A DNA stretch of 64,000 nt from Hyphomonadaceae bacterium ML37 (GCA_027627685.1 CP091241.1:186001-250000); one strand, 5' to 3'; counted from the first letter of the stretch, positions 27,252-36,581 are shown. The notes: a model not told the origin generated them from the letters alone. Program-made: numbers and translations.

Positions 27252-27545
27252 ATGACGCAGCGCAGTCTCATCAGCCGGATCGACGCTCTCAAGCCTTGGC
27301 TGGCCAGCCGCGGTGTAGCGCATGTGCGGCTGTTCGGCAGCCAGGCGCGCGGTGATGCGGGCCCCGGCAGCGATATTGACCTCATTGTCGAATTCGCGCC
27401 CGGGCGCGTTCCGGGCCTTTTCGAATTCGCTGGCCTCAAGCTCGATCTCGAGGCGCAACTTGGCGCCGCTGTGGACCTGTTCACGCCTGATTCTCTGCAC
27501 CCGGCATTGCGCGCAGAGATCACCCGGGAGGCGGTAAATGCCTGA
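27252..27545 (+). CDS. mntA: MNT-type nucleotidyltransferase antitoxin (MntA-like)
   Basis: The 97-residue product is a minimal nucleotidyltransferase with the GSxxR motif G29-S-Q-A-R33 and the metal Asp pair D41-x-D43 (SDIDLIVEF). In characterised MntA-HepT systems this protein transfers AMP from ATP to a Tyr of the HEPN toxin and so silences it. A third acidic residue is probably in the DLFTPD segment. It overlaps the next gene by 8 bp and comes first in the operon. Confidence 0.88.
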   Translation: MTQRSLISRIDALKPWLASRGVAHVRLFGSQARGDAGPGSDIDLIVEFAPGRVPGLFEFAGLKLDLEAQLGAAVDLFTPDSLHPALRAEITREAVNA

Positions 27546-27906
27546 CCGTGACTGGCGGGTCTCGGTCACGGACATGATCGTTCACAGCCGGTATGCGCGC
27601 GCCCATGTGCAAGGGCTGGACGCAACCGCCTTCGCTTCAGATATCAAGGCACAGCACGCTGTTGCGTGCTGCGTTGAAATCTTCGGTGAGGCGGCCAAGC
27701 ATGTACCCGAGGCGGTGCGTCAGCGCGCGCCGGGCGTGCCTTGGCGGGGCATTATGGGCGCGCGCAATATTCTGGCGCATGCCTATGCGCGGGTCGATCC
27801 GGCGATTCTGTGGGGGTTGGGGGACCGCGAATTGTCCGTGATGGAAGACCATCTGAACGCCCTGCTGGACGCGCCTACACCTGATGGCGGGTCAGAGTCG
27901 CGATGA
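27538..27906 (+). CDS. hepT: HEPN-domain toxin (HepT-like, DUF86)
   Basis: The 122-residue product is a four-helix HEPN protein. The RNase motif Rx4HxY is intact: R76-N-I-L-A-H81-A-Y83, preceded by PWRGIMGARN. Known HepT toxins cleave RNA, and the Tyr of this motif is the AMPylation target of MntA. The last 32 bp overlap the 3' end of the convergent LOG gene. The pair is a likely active toxin-antitoxin module sitting between prfA and nrdA. Confidence 0.88.
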   Translation: MPDRDWRVSVTDMIVHSRYARAHVQGLDATAFASDIKAQHAVACCVEIFGEAAKHVPEAVRQRAPGVPWRGIMGARNILAHAYARVDPAILWGLGDRELSVMEDHLNALLDAPTPDGGSESR

Positions 27907-28459
27907 CGCCGGGGTATTGGAAGGCCGCCATCCGGTCGAGCAGCGAATCAGGGTCGCCGTGCTCGATCAGCATGGCGCGGTGGCGTGATTCGACGAATTG
28001 CTCGCTCTGCATGTGGTCAAGGAAGGCCAGGAGCTGGTCGAAATAGCCGTGGGCGTTGAGCACGCCCACCGGCTTTGTGTGGCGGCCAAGCTGGGACCAG
28101 GTCCACACCTCGAACAATTCCTCCAGCGTGCCCAGCCCGCCGGGCAGGGCGATGAAGGCGTCGGACTCGTCGGCCATCACCTGCTTGCGCTCATGCATGG
28201 ACGCGACCACGCGCATGTCGCTGACGCGGCCATGGGCGATTTCCTTGTGGAACAGGAAGTCGGGAATCACTCCCGTGACCATGCCGCCGGCGTCGAGGCA
28301 CGAATCAGCCAGCTGGCCCATCAGCCCGACCTGGCCGCCGCCATAGACCAGGCGCACGCCGCGCCGGGCCAGCGCCGCGCCCATGGCGCGCGCCGCCAGC
28401 CCATAGGCGTCATGGACGCCGGGGCTTGAGCCGCAATAGATGCAAACAGACGAGATCAT
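27875..28459 (-). CDS. LOG-family cytokinin riboside 5'-monophosphate phosphoribohydrolase
   Basis: The 194-residue product has the LOG signature: CVYCGS-like start (VCIYCGSSPG), YGGGQVGLMG, MHERKQVM and PGGLGTLEELFEVWTW. Members hydrolyse nucleoside monophosphates such as AMP or cytokinin ribotides to base plus ribose 5-phosphate. In bacteria the role is probably nucleotide salvage. It is divergent from nrdA and shares with it a 314-bp control region. Confidence 0.93.
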   Translation of the reverse strand: MISSVCIYCGSSPGVHDAYGLAARAMGAALARRGVRLVYGGGQVGLMGQLADSCLDAGGMVTGVIPDFLFHKEIAHGRVSDMRVVASMHERKQVMADESDAFIALPGGLGTLEELFEVWTWSQLGRHTKPVGVLNAHGYFDQLLAFLDHMQSEQFVESRHRAMLIEHGDPDSLLDRMAAFQYPGVIATLTRHQV

Positions 28460-28582
28460 GGCGCCTCTTAGCCGCCCCGGCGCCCGCCGCCAAGCGCAAG
28501 GCGCCTTTCCACAGGTAACGGCGCCTTAAGGCCGCACTCAGCTTCCTTAATGAGTCTGCGCGCGGGCGTGGGTCTGGTAAGG

Positions 28583-28598
28583 TTTTGTTTACCAAAAA
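28583..28598. promoter_or_regulatory. AT-rich palindrome upstream of nrdA (copy 1)
   Basis: TTTTGTTTACCAAAAA differs at only two positions from the 16-bp palindrome at 30788-30803 in front of the next gene. It is 48 bp upstream of the first NrdR box. It stands out in this GC-rich sequence and may bind a shared regulator. Confidence 0.4.
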
Positions 28599-28645
28599 GT
28601 TCGCGTTCGGACGGTTTGGGGCGTTGACGCCTGTGCGAAGGCTCA

Positions 28646-28694
28646 GCACTATATGTTGCGGTCTCTCGGGGAGGCCGCACACAATGTATTGAAA
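28646..28694 (+). promoter_or_regulatory. Paired NrdR boxes upstream of nrdA
   Basis: Two sites match the NrdR consensus acaCwAtATaTwGtgt: box 1 at 28646-28661 (core CTATATGTTG) and box 2 at 28679-28694 (core CAATGTATTG). Their starts are 33 bp apart, about three helical turns, the usual spacing for cooperative NrdR repression of ribonucleotide reductase genes. Apart from these boxes and the palindrome, nothing coding was seen in 28460-28773; a GAGTC CcrM-type site occurs near 28553. Confidence 0.75.
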
Positions 28695-28773
28695 TTCTCA
28701 TGCAGCGCGCGGGACTTTGCGTCCGCCGCAAGGGCCTCTTGCGCCGCTGCTGTCCTCGAAGGAGCCTTCGACC

Positions 28774-30648
28774 ATGACGCCGTTTGACCACGTCTCCGCC
28801 ACCGCCGCCGCCCAGCGTGCGCCGGCCCAGAATGGCAAGCCCAAGGCCGTGAAGCTGCGCCTGGTGGACTCGGTCCAGACCGACCCGTCGCGGGACGCGC
28901 TTCTGACCGATTTCGGCAAGAAAACGCTGGTCGACCGCTATCTGCTGCCCGGCGAATCCTATCAGGACATGTTCGCCCGGGTGGCGCGCGCCTATGCCGA
29001 CGATGTGGCGCACGCCCAGCGACTATACGACTATATGTCGAAGCTCTGGTTCATGCCCGCCACGCCGGTCCTGTCCAATGGCGGCGCTGACCGTGGCCTG
29101 CCCATCTCCTGCTTCCTCAATTCGGTGGATGATTCGCTGGGCGATATCGTCAACACTTGGACGGAGAATGTCTGGCTCGCGTCCAATGGCGGCGGCATCG
29201 GGACGTATTGGGGCGGCGTGCGCTCCATCGGCGAGAAAGTCGGCCAGAACGGCCAGACCAGCGGCATCATCCCGTTCATCCGGGTGATGGATTCGCTGAC
29301 CCTCGCCATCAGCCAGGGCTCGCTGCGCCGCGGTTCGGCGGCGGTGTATCTCGACGTGCACCACCCGGAGATCGAGGAATTCCTCGAAATCCGCAAGCCC
29401 AGCGGCGACTTCAACCGCAAGAGCCTGAACCTGCATCACGGGCTGAATATTTCCGACGCCTTCATGGAGGCGGTGCGCGACGACGCCGATTTCGAACTGC
29501 GTTCGCCCAAGTCCGGCGAAGTGGTCAAGTCGGTCAACGCCCGCAAGCTCTGGCAGAAAATCCTGGAGCTGCGCCTGCAGACCGGCGAGCCCTACATCAT
29601 CTTCTCCGACACGGTGAACAACAATATGCCCGCCCACCAGCGCAAGCTGGGGCTGAAGGTGCGCCAGTCCAATCTGTGCTCGGAAATCATGCTGGCCACG
29701 GGTCTCGACCATCTGGGCCGTGACCGCACGGCGGTGTGCTGCCTGTCCTCGATCAATGCCGAGACCTATCAGGAATGGAAGAGCGATCCCGACTTCATCG
29801 AGGACGTGTTCCGCTTTCTGGACAATGTGCTGCAGGACTTCATCGACCGGGCGCCGGACGAGATGGAGCGTGCGCGCTACTCGGCCTGGCGCGAGCGGTC
29901 CGTGGGTCTGGGGCTGATGGGCTTCCACTCCTTCCTGCAGAAGCTGGGCGTGGCGTTTGAATCCTCCACGGCGCGGTCCTGGAACCGCATCCTGTTCAAG
30001 CATATCCGCCAGCAGGCGGACATCGCCTCGGTTAAGCTGGCCGAAGAGCGCGGCGCGTGCCCGGATGCCGCCGAGCAGGGCGTCAAGGCGCGCTTCTCCC
30101 ACAAGCTGGCCATCGCGCCGACCGCCTCGATCTCGATCATTTGCGGCGGCACCAGCGCGGGCATCGAGCCGATCCCGGCCAATGTCTACACCCACAAGAC
30201 CCTGTCGGGCTCGTTCACGGTGAAGAACCCGTATCTGGAAGAGGTTCTGGACAAGAAGGGCGAGAACACCGCCACCGTCTGGTCCAGCATTCTCGAGCAC
30301 GAAGGCTCGGTCCAGCATCTCGACTGCCTGAGCGAGGACGAGAAGGCGATCTTCAAGACCGCCTTCGAGATCGACCAGCGCTGGGTGATCGAACATGCCG
30401 CCGACCGCACGCCGTTCATCTGCCAGTCCCAGTCGCTGAACATTTTCCTGCCCGGCGACGTCAATAAGTGGGACCTGCACATGCTGCACTGGACGGCGTG
30501 GGAGAAGGGCGTGAAGTCGCTGTATTACTGCCGGTCCAAATCGGTGCAGCGCGCCGGCTATGCCGGCTCGGGCGAAAAGTCCGAGATCGAGCGCAGCATG
30601 GAGCAGGCCGCGCCCACCGATTACGAGGAATGCCTCGGCTGCCAATAG
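28774..30648 (+). CDS. nrdA: Ribonucleoside-diphosphate reductase alpha subunit, class I, without ATP-cone
   Basis: The 624-residue product reduces ribonucleotides with a partner radical subunit. The redox Cys pair is C113 (PISC) and one of C322/C323, the radical Cys is C302 with E304 in NLCSEI, the radical-transfer Tyr pair is Y584-Y585, and the tail ends CLGC for reduction by thioredoxin. It is some 130 residues shorter than E. coli NrdA because the N-terminal ATP-cone that senses ATP/dATP is missing. No nrdB follows. AAGGAG precedes the ATG by 9 nt. Paired NrdR boxes lie upstream. Confidence 0.93.
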   Translation: MTPFDHVSATAAAQRAPAQNGKPKAVKLRLVDSVQTDPSRDALLTDFGKKTLVDRYLLPGESYQDMFARVARAYADDVAHAQRLYDYMSKLWFMPATPVLSNGGADRGLPISCFLNSVDDSLGDIVNTWTENVWLASNGGGIGTYWGGVRSIGEKVGQNGQTSGIIPFIRVMDSLTLAISQGSLRRGSAAVYLDVHHPEIEEFLEIRKPSGDFNRKSLNLHHGLNISDAFMEAVRDDADFELRSPKSGEVVKSVNARKLWQKILELRLQTGEPYIIFSDTVNNNMPAHQRKLGLKVRQSNLCSEIMLATGLDHLGRDRTAVCCLSSINAETYQEWKSDPDFIEDVFRFLDNVLQDFIDRAPDEMERARYSAWRERSVGLGLMGFHSFLQKLGVAFESSTARSWNRILFKHIRQQADIASVKLAEERGACPDAAEQGVKARFSHKLAIAPTASISIICGGTSAGIEPIPANVYTHKTLSGSFTVKNPYLEEVLDKKGENTATVWSSILEHEGSVQHLDCLSEDEKAIFKTAFEIDQRWVIEHAADRTPFICQSQSLNIFLPGDVNKWDLHMLHWTAWEKGVKSLYYCRSKSVQRAGYAGSGEKSEIERSMEQAAPTDYEECLGCQ

Positions 30649-30674
30649 CGCCCATGCGCCTTGCCTGACTGATA

Positions 30675-30703
30675 GGCGCCCCGGCCGCGACGGCCGGGGC
30701 GCC
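30675..30703 (+). terminator. Strong hairpin after nrdA
   Basis: A 13-bp perfect stem (GGCGCCCCGGCCG and complement) with a CGA loop lies 26 bp after the nrdA stop. The following T content is low (GGTCGTT), so termination may be partial. Confidence 0.7.
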
Positions 30704-30787
30704 GGTCGTTGTGCGGCAGGTTCAGGGCTGGTTCATAGGCTTTCAGACAGATTTGCATGGAACCAAAGCCGTCTATGCGAGTTCAGA

Positions 30788-30847
30788 TTTTGGTAACCAA
30801 AAACTTGTCCAGATCAGCTGTATAGCCCCGAGGATCGTGTTATACAG
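30788..30847 (+). promoter_or_regulatory. Two palindromes in the leader of the barrel-protein gene (copy 2 of the nrdA palindrome)
   Basis: TTTTGGTAACCAAAAA at 30788-30803 contains a 7-1-7 perfect inverted repeat and is nearly identical to the site before nrdA. A second inverted repeat, CTGTATA at 30818-30824 with TATACAG at 30841-30847, follows. Both lie 45-100 bp before the ATG of the next gene, where an operator would be expected. Confidence 0.45.
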
Positions 30848-30890
30848 ACAAGCGTGCCGGGGAACGAACTTTGGAAGGATTGTGGTCGCT

Positions 30891-31808
30891 ATGACCATTC
30901 TGCGCATCATCGCTTCCAGCCTGAGCGCCGCGGCCCTCGCCGCGGGCCTGACAGGCATTGCTGCGCACGCCTCTCCCGGCGATTTGCGCCCCTCGGTGAT
31001 CGCGCCCCTGCTTGAAGAGCTGGGCGCATCTCCCCAGCCGGGATCGGCGACGCTCCAGGCGCTTGATTCGAGCGCGCCCGTGTCCGGTCTGCGGTTTGAT
31101 GCGCGCGATGAAGGCTTCACGACGGTGCGCGCAAGCGTGCGCCCGCGCGCGTCACGCCTCGCCTCCGGACTTCTGGGCGCGCGGGCCCCGGTCGTGGCGC
31201 GCGACATGCTCGCGGGATTTGAAACCTCCGAAACCTTGCTGGCGGCGACGCCGGCGGGCGGACGGTTCACTGTGTCTTTCCTGAATGGCGAAGAGCCCAG
31301 CGCCATGACACTGGCCTTTGGCGACGACTATGCCGAAGCGGCCGGGTACGCTTTGGCCGGCGAGCGCGACCGTCCGCGCCGCATGACGCTGCGCTATGAA
31401 GGCGCGTTTGATGCGCCGGGCCAGGACGGTCTGGATATCGGTTTGTCACCGCGCGCGGGCGTGTCGGTCGGTGATTACGGGCCCGCCGCGCAAGCGGGCG
31501 CCACCGTGCGTCTGGGCCGTTTCATCGGCGAGGATGCCGGCTGGTCGCGCCCGGCCTGGTGGTTCTTCGCTGGCGCGGATCGTCAGGCCCTGCTGTACGA
31601 TCCCGGTTCAGGGTTCACGCGCTTTGGCGCCATGACCGTCGCCCCTTACGCCATGGTGGGCGACGCGCAGGCCGGCATCGCCATGCGTCTGGGCGGCGCG
31701 GATCTGTCATTGGCCTATGTGCGGCGCGAGACCACGTATTCGCTTCCCGCCCAGTCTTGGGACACGAATGAAGGCTTCGCCGCCTTCTCGCTGACGCTGC
31801 GCCGCTAG
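30891..31808 (+). CDS. Outer-membrane beta-barrel protein, LpxR/DUF2219-like C-terminus
   Basis: The 305-residue product has a signal peptide ([26 protein letters not shown]), a roughly 110-residue N-terminal region without recognised fold, and a C-terminal half of alternating beta strands ([53 protein letters not shown]) ending in a barrel-like strand. The strand pattern resembles lipid A deacylase LpxR proteins, but the catalytic residues cannot be placed with confidence. Its stop overlaps the convergent ubiG stop. Confidence 0.55.
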   Translation: MTILRIIASSLSAAALAAGLTGIAAHASPGDLRPSVIAPLLEELGASPQPGSATLQALDSSAPVSGLRFDARDEGFTTVRASVRPRASRLASGLLGARAPVVARDMLAGFETSETLLAATPAGGRFTVSFLNGEEPSAMTLAFGDDYAEAAGYALAGERDRPRRMTLRYEGAFDAPGQDGLDIGLSPRAGVSVGDYGPAAQAGATVRLGRFIGEDAGWSRPAWWFFAGADRQALLYDPGSGFTRFGAMTVAPYAMVGDAQAGIAMRLGGADLSLAYVRRETTYSLPAQSWDTNEGFAAFSLTLRR

Positions 31809-32569
31809 GCCGGCTTCACCGCCGCCATCAGGTAATTCACGCCCGCATCTCCGGAAATGAAGAACCGGTCTTTCAGCGGGTTGTAGCTCACGCCCACCGG
31901 CGTGCGCACCTCCAGCCCTTCAGCCTCCAGCGCTGCACGCGCCTCGTCAGGGCGCACCAGCTTGTCGAAACGGTGTGTGCCGCGCGGCAGCCATCCCAGC
32001 ACATACTCCGCGCCGAAAATCGCCGTGGCGAAGGCGCGGGCCGTGCGGTTGATGGTGCCCATGATCATCATCCCGCCAGGCTTCACCAGCCGTGCGCAAT
32101 CGCGCAGGAAGGCGTCCGGGTCGGCCACGTGCTCGACCACTTCGAGATTGAGCACCACATCAAACTGGCCCGGCCCGTCCTGCTCCAGCAACTGCTCGGC
32201 CACGCCCCAGCGATAATCGATGTTCAGCCCGGTTTCTTCGGCATGCACCATGGCCGTCTTGATATTGGCCTGCGCCGCATCGACGCCGGTGACAGACGCG
32301 CCCAGCCGCGCCATGGGTTCGCTCACCAGCCCGCCGCCGCATCCGATATCGAGCAGCGTCAGCCCCTCCAGCGGCGCCGCGCCGCTGCGCCCGTAATGGG
32401 CGCACAATTGCTCGCGAATCCAGGTCAGGCGCGCCGGATTGAATTTGTGCAGCGGCGCGAATTTCGACGCCGGATCCCACCATTCCCCGGCGATGCGGGA
32501 GAATTTCTCCACCTCATCGGGATCGATGGATGGGGATACAAGACGGTCAGGGGCGGCGGCCTGGGCCAT
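31805..32569 (-). CDS. ubiG: Ubiquinone biosynthesis O-methyltransferase
   Basis: The 254-residue product is UbiG, the SAM-dependent O-methyltransferase that acts twice in ubiquinone synthesis. Typical parts are [61 protein letters not shown] and [13 protein letters not shown]. It is divergent from lysC with 143 bp between, a common alphaproteobacterial arrangement. The gene ends in a 4-bp overlap with the convergent barrel gene. Confidence 0.96.
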   Translation of the reverse strand: MAQAAAPDRLVSPSIDPDEVEKFSRIAGEWWDPASKFAPLHKFNPARLTWIREQLCAHYGRSGAAPLEGLTLLDIGCGGGLVSEPMARLGASVTGVDAAQANIKTAMVHAEETGLNIDYRWGVAEQLLEQDGPGQFDVVLNLEVVEHVADPDAFLRDCARLVKPGGMMIMGTINRTARAFATAIFGAEYVLGWLPRGTHRFDKLVRPDEARAALEAEGLEVRTPVGVSYNPLKDRFFISGDAGVNYLMAAVKPA

Positions 32570-32712
32570 GTGTGACTCCGGTGCGGCGTTGGCGCGCGCG
32601 GGGCGCTTACGTATAGGTGACGCAATATGGGCGCTCGCGCGCCCGGAATCGAGCCGGGTGCGCGGTTACGTCCCGGTCCGGCGCCAAGTATGGGTAACGG
32701 GCGGGAGCAGGC

Positions 32713-33933
32713 ATGACGCGTCTGGTGGTGAAATTCGGCGGCACTTCCATGGGCGGGCCTGAGCGCATTGCCCATTCAGCCTCCATCGTCGCCCATGAGG
32801 CCGCCAGCGGGCGTCAGCTCGCCGTGGTGGTCTCGGCCATGGCCGGTGAGACCGACCGGCTGCTGGGTCTTGCCGAAGCGCTGGGCGGGGGTCTGGGCGA
32901 GGTGGAGACCGATACCGTGCTGGGCGCCGGCGAACAGGCGAGCGCGGCGCTGATGGCGCTGGCGCTCAAAGCCCGCGGGCTGAAGGCCGAAGCCGTGATG
33001 GGCTGGAGCCTGCCCATACTGGTGGACGGCCCGCCGGGCGCGGCGCGAATCACCGCCATCGACGGAGATGTGCTGGACGCGATGATGACCGCCGGGATCA
33101 TTCCGGTGGTGGCCGGCTATCAGGGCCTCGACGCCAACGGGCGCCTGGCCACGCTGGGGCGGGGCGGCACGGACCTGACCGCCGTCGCCGTCGCGGCGGC
33201 GGTGGGCGCGGAATGCGACATCTACACCGATGTGGACGGGGTGTTCACCACCGATCCGCGCATTGCGCCAGACGCGGCGCGGGTCGAGCGCATCAGTCAC
33301 GACGCCATGCTGGAGCTGGCCGCGATGGGGGCGAAAGTGCTGCAGACCCGGTCGGTGGAATACGCCAAGGCCAAGGCGGTGACCCTGCGCGTCAAATCCA
33401 GCTTTCTGGCGCCCGGCGCCAGCGCGGGCACCGACGTGGTGGACGACGCGCGCCTGGCTGAGCGCCGGGTCGTGTCAGGCGTCGCCTATGTGCGTGATCA
33501 GGCGCGCCTGTCGCTGCACGGCGCGCCGGGGGCGGAGGCGGCCGAAGCCCTGTTCGCCGCCTTCGCGCAGGCCGATGTGGCGGTGGACATGATCGTCCAG
33601 GCCCGCGCGCGCGCCGGCGGGTCGGTGGTGGAGTGTTCAGTCAGCGGGCGCGATTTGCCGCGCGCTCTGGCGCTCGCAGAAGGACTGGCGGCGCGCTTTG
33701 ACGGGCTCGATATCCGCTCCGAAACCGGCCTCGCCAAGGTGTCCGTGGTGGGCACGGGCCTGCGCGGACGGGCCGATGTGGCGCGCACGCTCTATGGCGT
33801 GCTGGCGCGCGAGGGCGTGAGCGTGCGCATGGCCGCCACCAGCGAGATCAAGATTTCGGCTCTGGTCGATGGCGATCTGGTGGAGCGGGCGGTGCGCGCG
33901 CTGCACGGCGCCTACGGTTTGGCCGGGCAATGA
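32713..33933 (+). CDS. lysC: Aspartate kinase
   Basis: The 406-residue product phosphorylates aspartate in the Lys/Thr/Met pathway. The kinase part has [10 protein letters not shown] at residues 4-13, [35 protein letters not shown], and a regulatory pair of ACT domains from about residue 260 ([16 protein letters not shown]). Feedback control by lysine and threonine is typical. The ATG follows GGGAGCAGGC. Confidence 0.96.
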   Translation: MTRLVVKFGGTSMGGPERIAHSASIVAHEAASGRQLAVVVSAMAGETDRLLGLAEALGGGLGEVETDTVLGAGEQASAALMALALKARGLKAEAVMGWSLPILVDGPPGAARITAIDGDVLDAMMTAGIIPVVAGYQGLDANGRLATLGRGGTDLTAVAVAAAVGAECDIYTDVDGVFTTDPRIAPDAARVERISHDAMLELAAMGAKVLQTRSVEYAKAKAVTLRVKSSFLAPGASAGTDVVDDARLAERRVVSGVAYVRDQARLSLHGAPGAEAAEALFAAFAQADVAVDMIVQARARAGGSVVECSVSGRDLPRALALAEGLAARFDGLDIRSETGLAKVSVVGTGLRGRADVARTLYGVLAREGVSVRMAATSEIKISALVDGDLVERAVRALHGAYGLAGQ

Positions 33934-33991
33934 TGCGCTGCGGCGCCGCGCCGGGTTCGCAAGTGCGCGCGCGGGCGCTAAGTGTGTGCTC

Positions 33992-35863
33992 ATGAGCGAA
34001 GACAGTCCCGCTGAAACCTTCAGACGCGCCCTGAGCGCCACGACGCGCGCCCTGTCGGGTGCGCGCGAGCTGGAAGTGAAATTCGGCGGCGACAAGGATG
34101 TGCTGGCCAAGGGCAAGGTCCTTCTGCCCAACCCGCCTGAAGCGCTGACGCCGCAAGACGCGGCGCTCTTGCGCGGCAAGGCGGACGCCATGGCGCTGAG
34201 GCTGGCGCTGCATGATGCGGCCCGCCACCAGCAAGCCGCCCCGCCGGGCGCGCGGGCGCGCCGCATCCATGACGCCGCCGAACAGGCCCGCGTCGAGGCG
34301 CTGGGCGCGCGCGACATGCGCGGCGTGGCGGGCAATCTCGACGCCGCCCTGATCGCGCGCTGCAAGCGCGAGGGCTGGAACCAGGCCGAGGACCGCCAGA
34401 CCGCGCCGTTGGCCGAAGCCGTGTCCATGCTGGTGCGCGAGCGTATTACCGGCCGCCCGGCGCCGGACGATGCGCGCGGGCTGATGCAGGTCTGGCGCGA
34501 GGATGTGGAGGCGGCTGCGGGCGGGGCGCTGGACGCGCTGGCGCAGAGCGCCGGCGATCAGACCCGCTTCGCCGAAGCGCTTCGCCAGGTCTTGCGCGAT
34601 CTCGACCTCACCGACGAGCTCGGCGAGGAGGCCGACGAGGACGAAGACAACGAGACCGACGATGATTCCGGGGTCGAACAGGACCCCCAGTCCGGCGATG
34701 ATGACGGGCAATCCGAACCCGATAGCGGCGAGGACGACCAGCCCGAAGATGCGCGCGGCACGGCGTCGGACAGTGATGAGATTGAGTACGCCCAGGACAG
34801 CCAGACCCGCATCGAGGCCGATGACGAGCCCGGCGATGCGCGTCAGGCCTCGCGGCCCAACTGGGTTCAGGCGTCCGGCGAGGATCCCAACGCCTACAAG
34901 GTCTTCACCCGCGCCTTTGACGAGGTGATCCACGCGTCAGATCTGTGCGATGGCGAGGAGCTGGCCCGGCTGCGCCGCAATCTCGACCAGCATCTCAAGG
35001 GGCTGGAGGCGGCTGTGGGCCGGCTCGCCAACCGCCTCCAGCGCAAGCTGATGGCCAAGCAGCAGCGCTCCTGGGCGTTCGATCAGGAAGAGGGCGTGCT
35101 CGACCCGGCGCGCCTGCCGCGCATCATCATGGACCCCATGCAGCCGCTCTCCTTCAAGCAGGAACAGGAGATGGCGTTCCGCGACACGGTGGTCACGCTG
35201 CTGCTGGACAATTCCGGATCCATGCGCGGCCGGCCCATTCTGGTGGCGGCGGCCTGCGCGGACATTCTGGCGCGCACGCTGGAGCGCTGCGGGGTCAAGA
35301 CCGAGATTCTGGGCTTCACCACCAAGGCGTGGAAGGGCGGACGCTCCAAGGAGGAATGGCTGTCCCAGGGCAAGCCGCCCCATCCGGGCCGGCTCAATGA
35401 TCTGCGCCACATCATCTACAAGGGCGCTGATGCGCCCTGGCGCCGGGCGCGGCCCAATCTGGGTCTGATGCTGCGCGATGGCCTGCTCAAAGAGAATATC
35501 GACGGCGAGGCCCTGCTGTGGGCCCATTCGCGCCTGCTGGCCCGGCCCGAGCAGCGGCGCATCCTGATGGTCATCTCCGACGGCGCGCCGGTGGATGACG
35601 GCACCCAGTCGGCCAATTCACCCGCCTATCTGGAAAAGCATCTGCGCGAGGTGATCGAGATGATCGAAAGCCGCTCGGATGTTGAACTTCTGGCCATCGG
35701 CATCGGCCATGACGTGACGCGCTATTACCGCAAGGCGGTGACCATCGTGGACGTGGATCAGCTGGCCGGCGCCATCACACACCAGCTGGCCGGCCTGTTC
35801 GAGCGCGATGTCCGCGCCGGACCGGCCGGCTCGAAACGGGCGCGAGCGGGCCGCGGGCGCTAA
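33992..35863 (+). CDS. cobT: Aerobic cobaltochelatase subunit CobT
   Basis: The 623-residue product is CobT, which with CobS (AAA+) and CobN inserts cobalt into hydrogenobyrinic acid a,c-diamide. The middle third is highly acidic ([15 protein letters not shown]), followed by a C-terminal vWA domain with the MIDAS motif [11 protein letters not shown]. Length and layout are normal. In most relatives cobS is adjacent; here cobT follows lysC and no cobS lies in the window. Confidence 0.95.
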   Translation: MSEDSPAETFRRALSATTRALSGARELEVKFGGDKDVLAKGKVLLPNPPEALTPQDAALLRGKADAMALRLALHDAARHQQAAPPGARARRIHDAAEQARVEALGARDMRGVAGNLDAALIARCKREGWNQAEDRQTAPLAEAVSMLVRERITGRPAPDDARGLMQVWREDVEAAAGGALDALAQSAGDQTRFAEALRQVLRDLDLTDELGEEADEDEDNETDDDSGVEQDPQSGDDDGQSEPDSGEDDQPEDARGTASDSDEIEYAQDSQTRIEADDEPGDARQASRPNWVQASGEDPNAYKVFTRAFDEVIHASDLCDGEELARLRRNLDQHLKGLEAAVGRLANRLQRKLMAKQQRSWAFDQEEGVLDPARLPRIIMDPMQPLSFKQEQEMAFRDTVVTLLLDNSGSMRGRPILVAAACADILARTLERCGVKTEILGFTTKAWKGGRSKEEWLSQGKPPHPGRLNDLRHIIYKGADAPWRRARPNLGLMLRDGLLKENIDGEALLWAHSRLLARPEQRRILMVISDGAPVDDGTQSANSPAYLEKHLREVIEMIESRSDVELLAIGIGHDVTRYYRKAVTIVDVDQLAGAITHQLAGLFERDVRAGPAGSKRARAGRGR

Positions 35864-35883
35864 GCTCCGCCAGGCTTCGCGCC

Positions 35884-36192
35884 TTATGCAGCCTGACCCG
35901 ACTGGCTCTTCATCAGCATCTGGCGAATGGCATCCGGATCCTCGCCGATCAGCATGAGATACGCGCCCACGCCACCCAGGGGTCGCGAGCGCTTCTGTTC
36001 CCAGTCACGCACCTGATTGAGCGTGAACCCGTAGCTTCCTGCAAAGGCGCTCTGCGACAGGCCTGTCCGCGCCCGGATCGCGCTGACATCAATCTCAACA
36101 GGTGCATGGACCTGCGCCGGCTCTATTTCCCCACGCGCGATGGCGCGGGCTTCACGGGCTGCCGCGATTAGCCTCTTTCCTGAATCGCTCAT
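35884..36192 (-). CDS. HTH antitoxin (HigA/NadS-like)
   Basis: The 102-residue product has a Cro/C1-type helix-turn-helix in residues 48-85: IRARTGLSQSAFAGSYGFTLNQVRDWEQKRSRP. It is the second gene of a toxin-antitoxin pair and starts 4 bp inside the toxin (ATGA). Such antitoxins neutralise the mRNA interferase and repress their own promoter. It is convergent with cobT. Confidence 0.85.
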   Translation of the reverse strand: MSDSGKRLIAAAREARAIARGEIEPAQVHAPVEIDVSAIRARTGLSQSAFAGSYGFTLNQVRDWEQKRSRPLGGVGAYLMLIGEDPDAIRQMLMKSQSGQAA

Positions 36193-36566
36193 GATTTCGG
36201 TCTCCTCAGGTTGGCGGCGAGTGTGCTCGCTGACCGGCGATAATCAGTGGCGAGGCCGTCCAGAATGGTCTTGAGCTCATTGCGCTCTGCGTTGGACAAG
36301 TTCATTTTCTGACCCTTCGAAAAGACGTCCAGCAGAAAGACCGGCACATCCTCGGCGCAATAAAATGTGATGACCCTTACGCCGCCGCTTTTGCCCCTGC
36401 CACCGGGCCCAAAGCGCAATTTGCGTGCGCCTCCGGTTCCCTGAATCAAGTCGCCCGCATCAGGGGCATCTGCCAGAAGCGTGATGACCGCCTCGCGGTC
36501 CGCGTCTGTCAGGCCCGCCTGCTTCGCCGCCCTTTGAAAATGCCTAGTCTCGATGACGGTATGCAC
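36189..36566 (-). CDS. RelE/HigB-family toxin
   Basis: The product is about 125 residues from a GTG at 36566, chosen because a GGTGGGGG run precedes it and HTVIETRHFQRAAKQAGLTD then matches the usual N-terminus. A GTG four codons upstream is the alternative. The family pattern ends with GARKLRFGPGGRGKSGGVRVITFYC and VFLLDVFSKGQKMNLSNAERNELKTI, typical of ribosome-associated or free mRNA interferases. It is toxin-first, the HigBA order. Confidence 0.8.
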   Translation of the reverse strand: MHTVIETRHFQRAAKQAGLTDADREAVITLLADAPDAGDLIQGTGGARKLRFGPGGRGKSGGVRVITFYCAEDVPVFLLDVFSKGQKMNLSNAERNELKTILDGLATDYRRSASTLAANLRRPKS

Positions 36567-36581
36567 GACAACCCCCACCTG

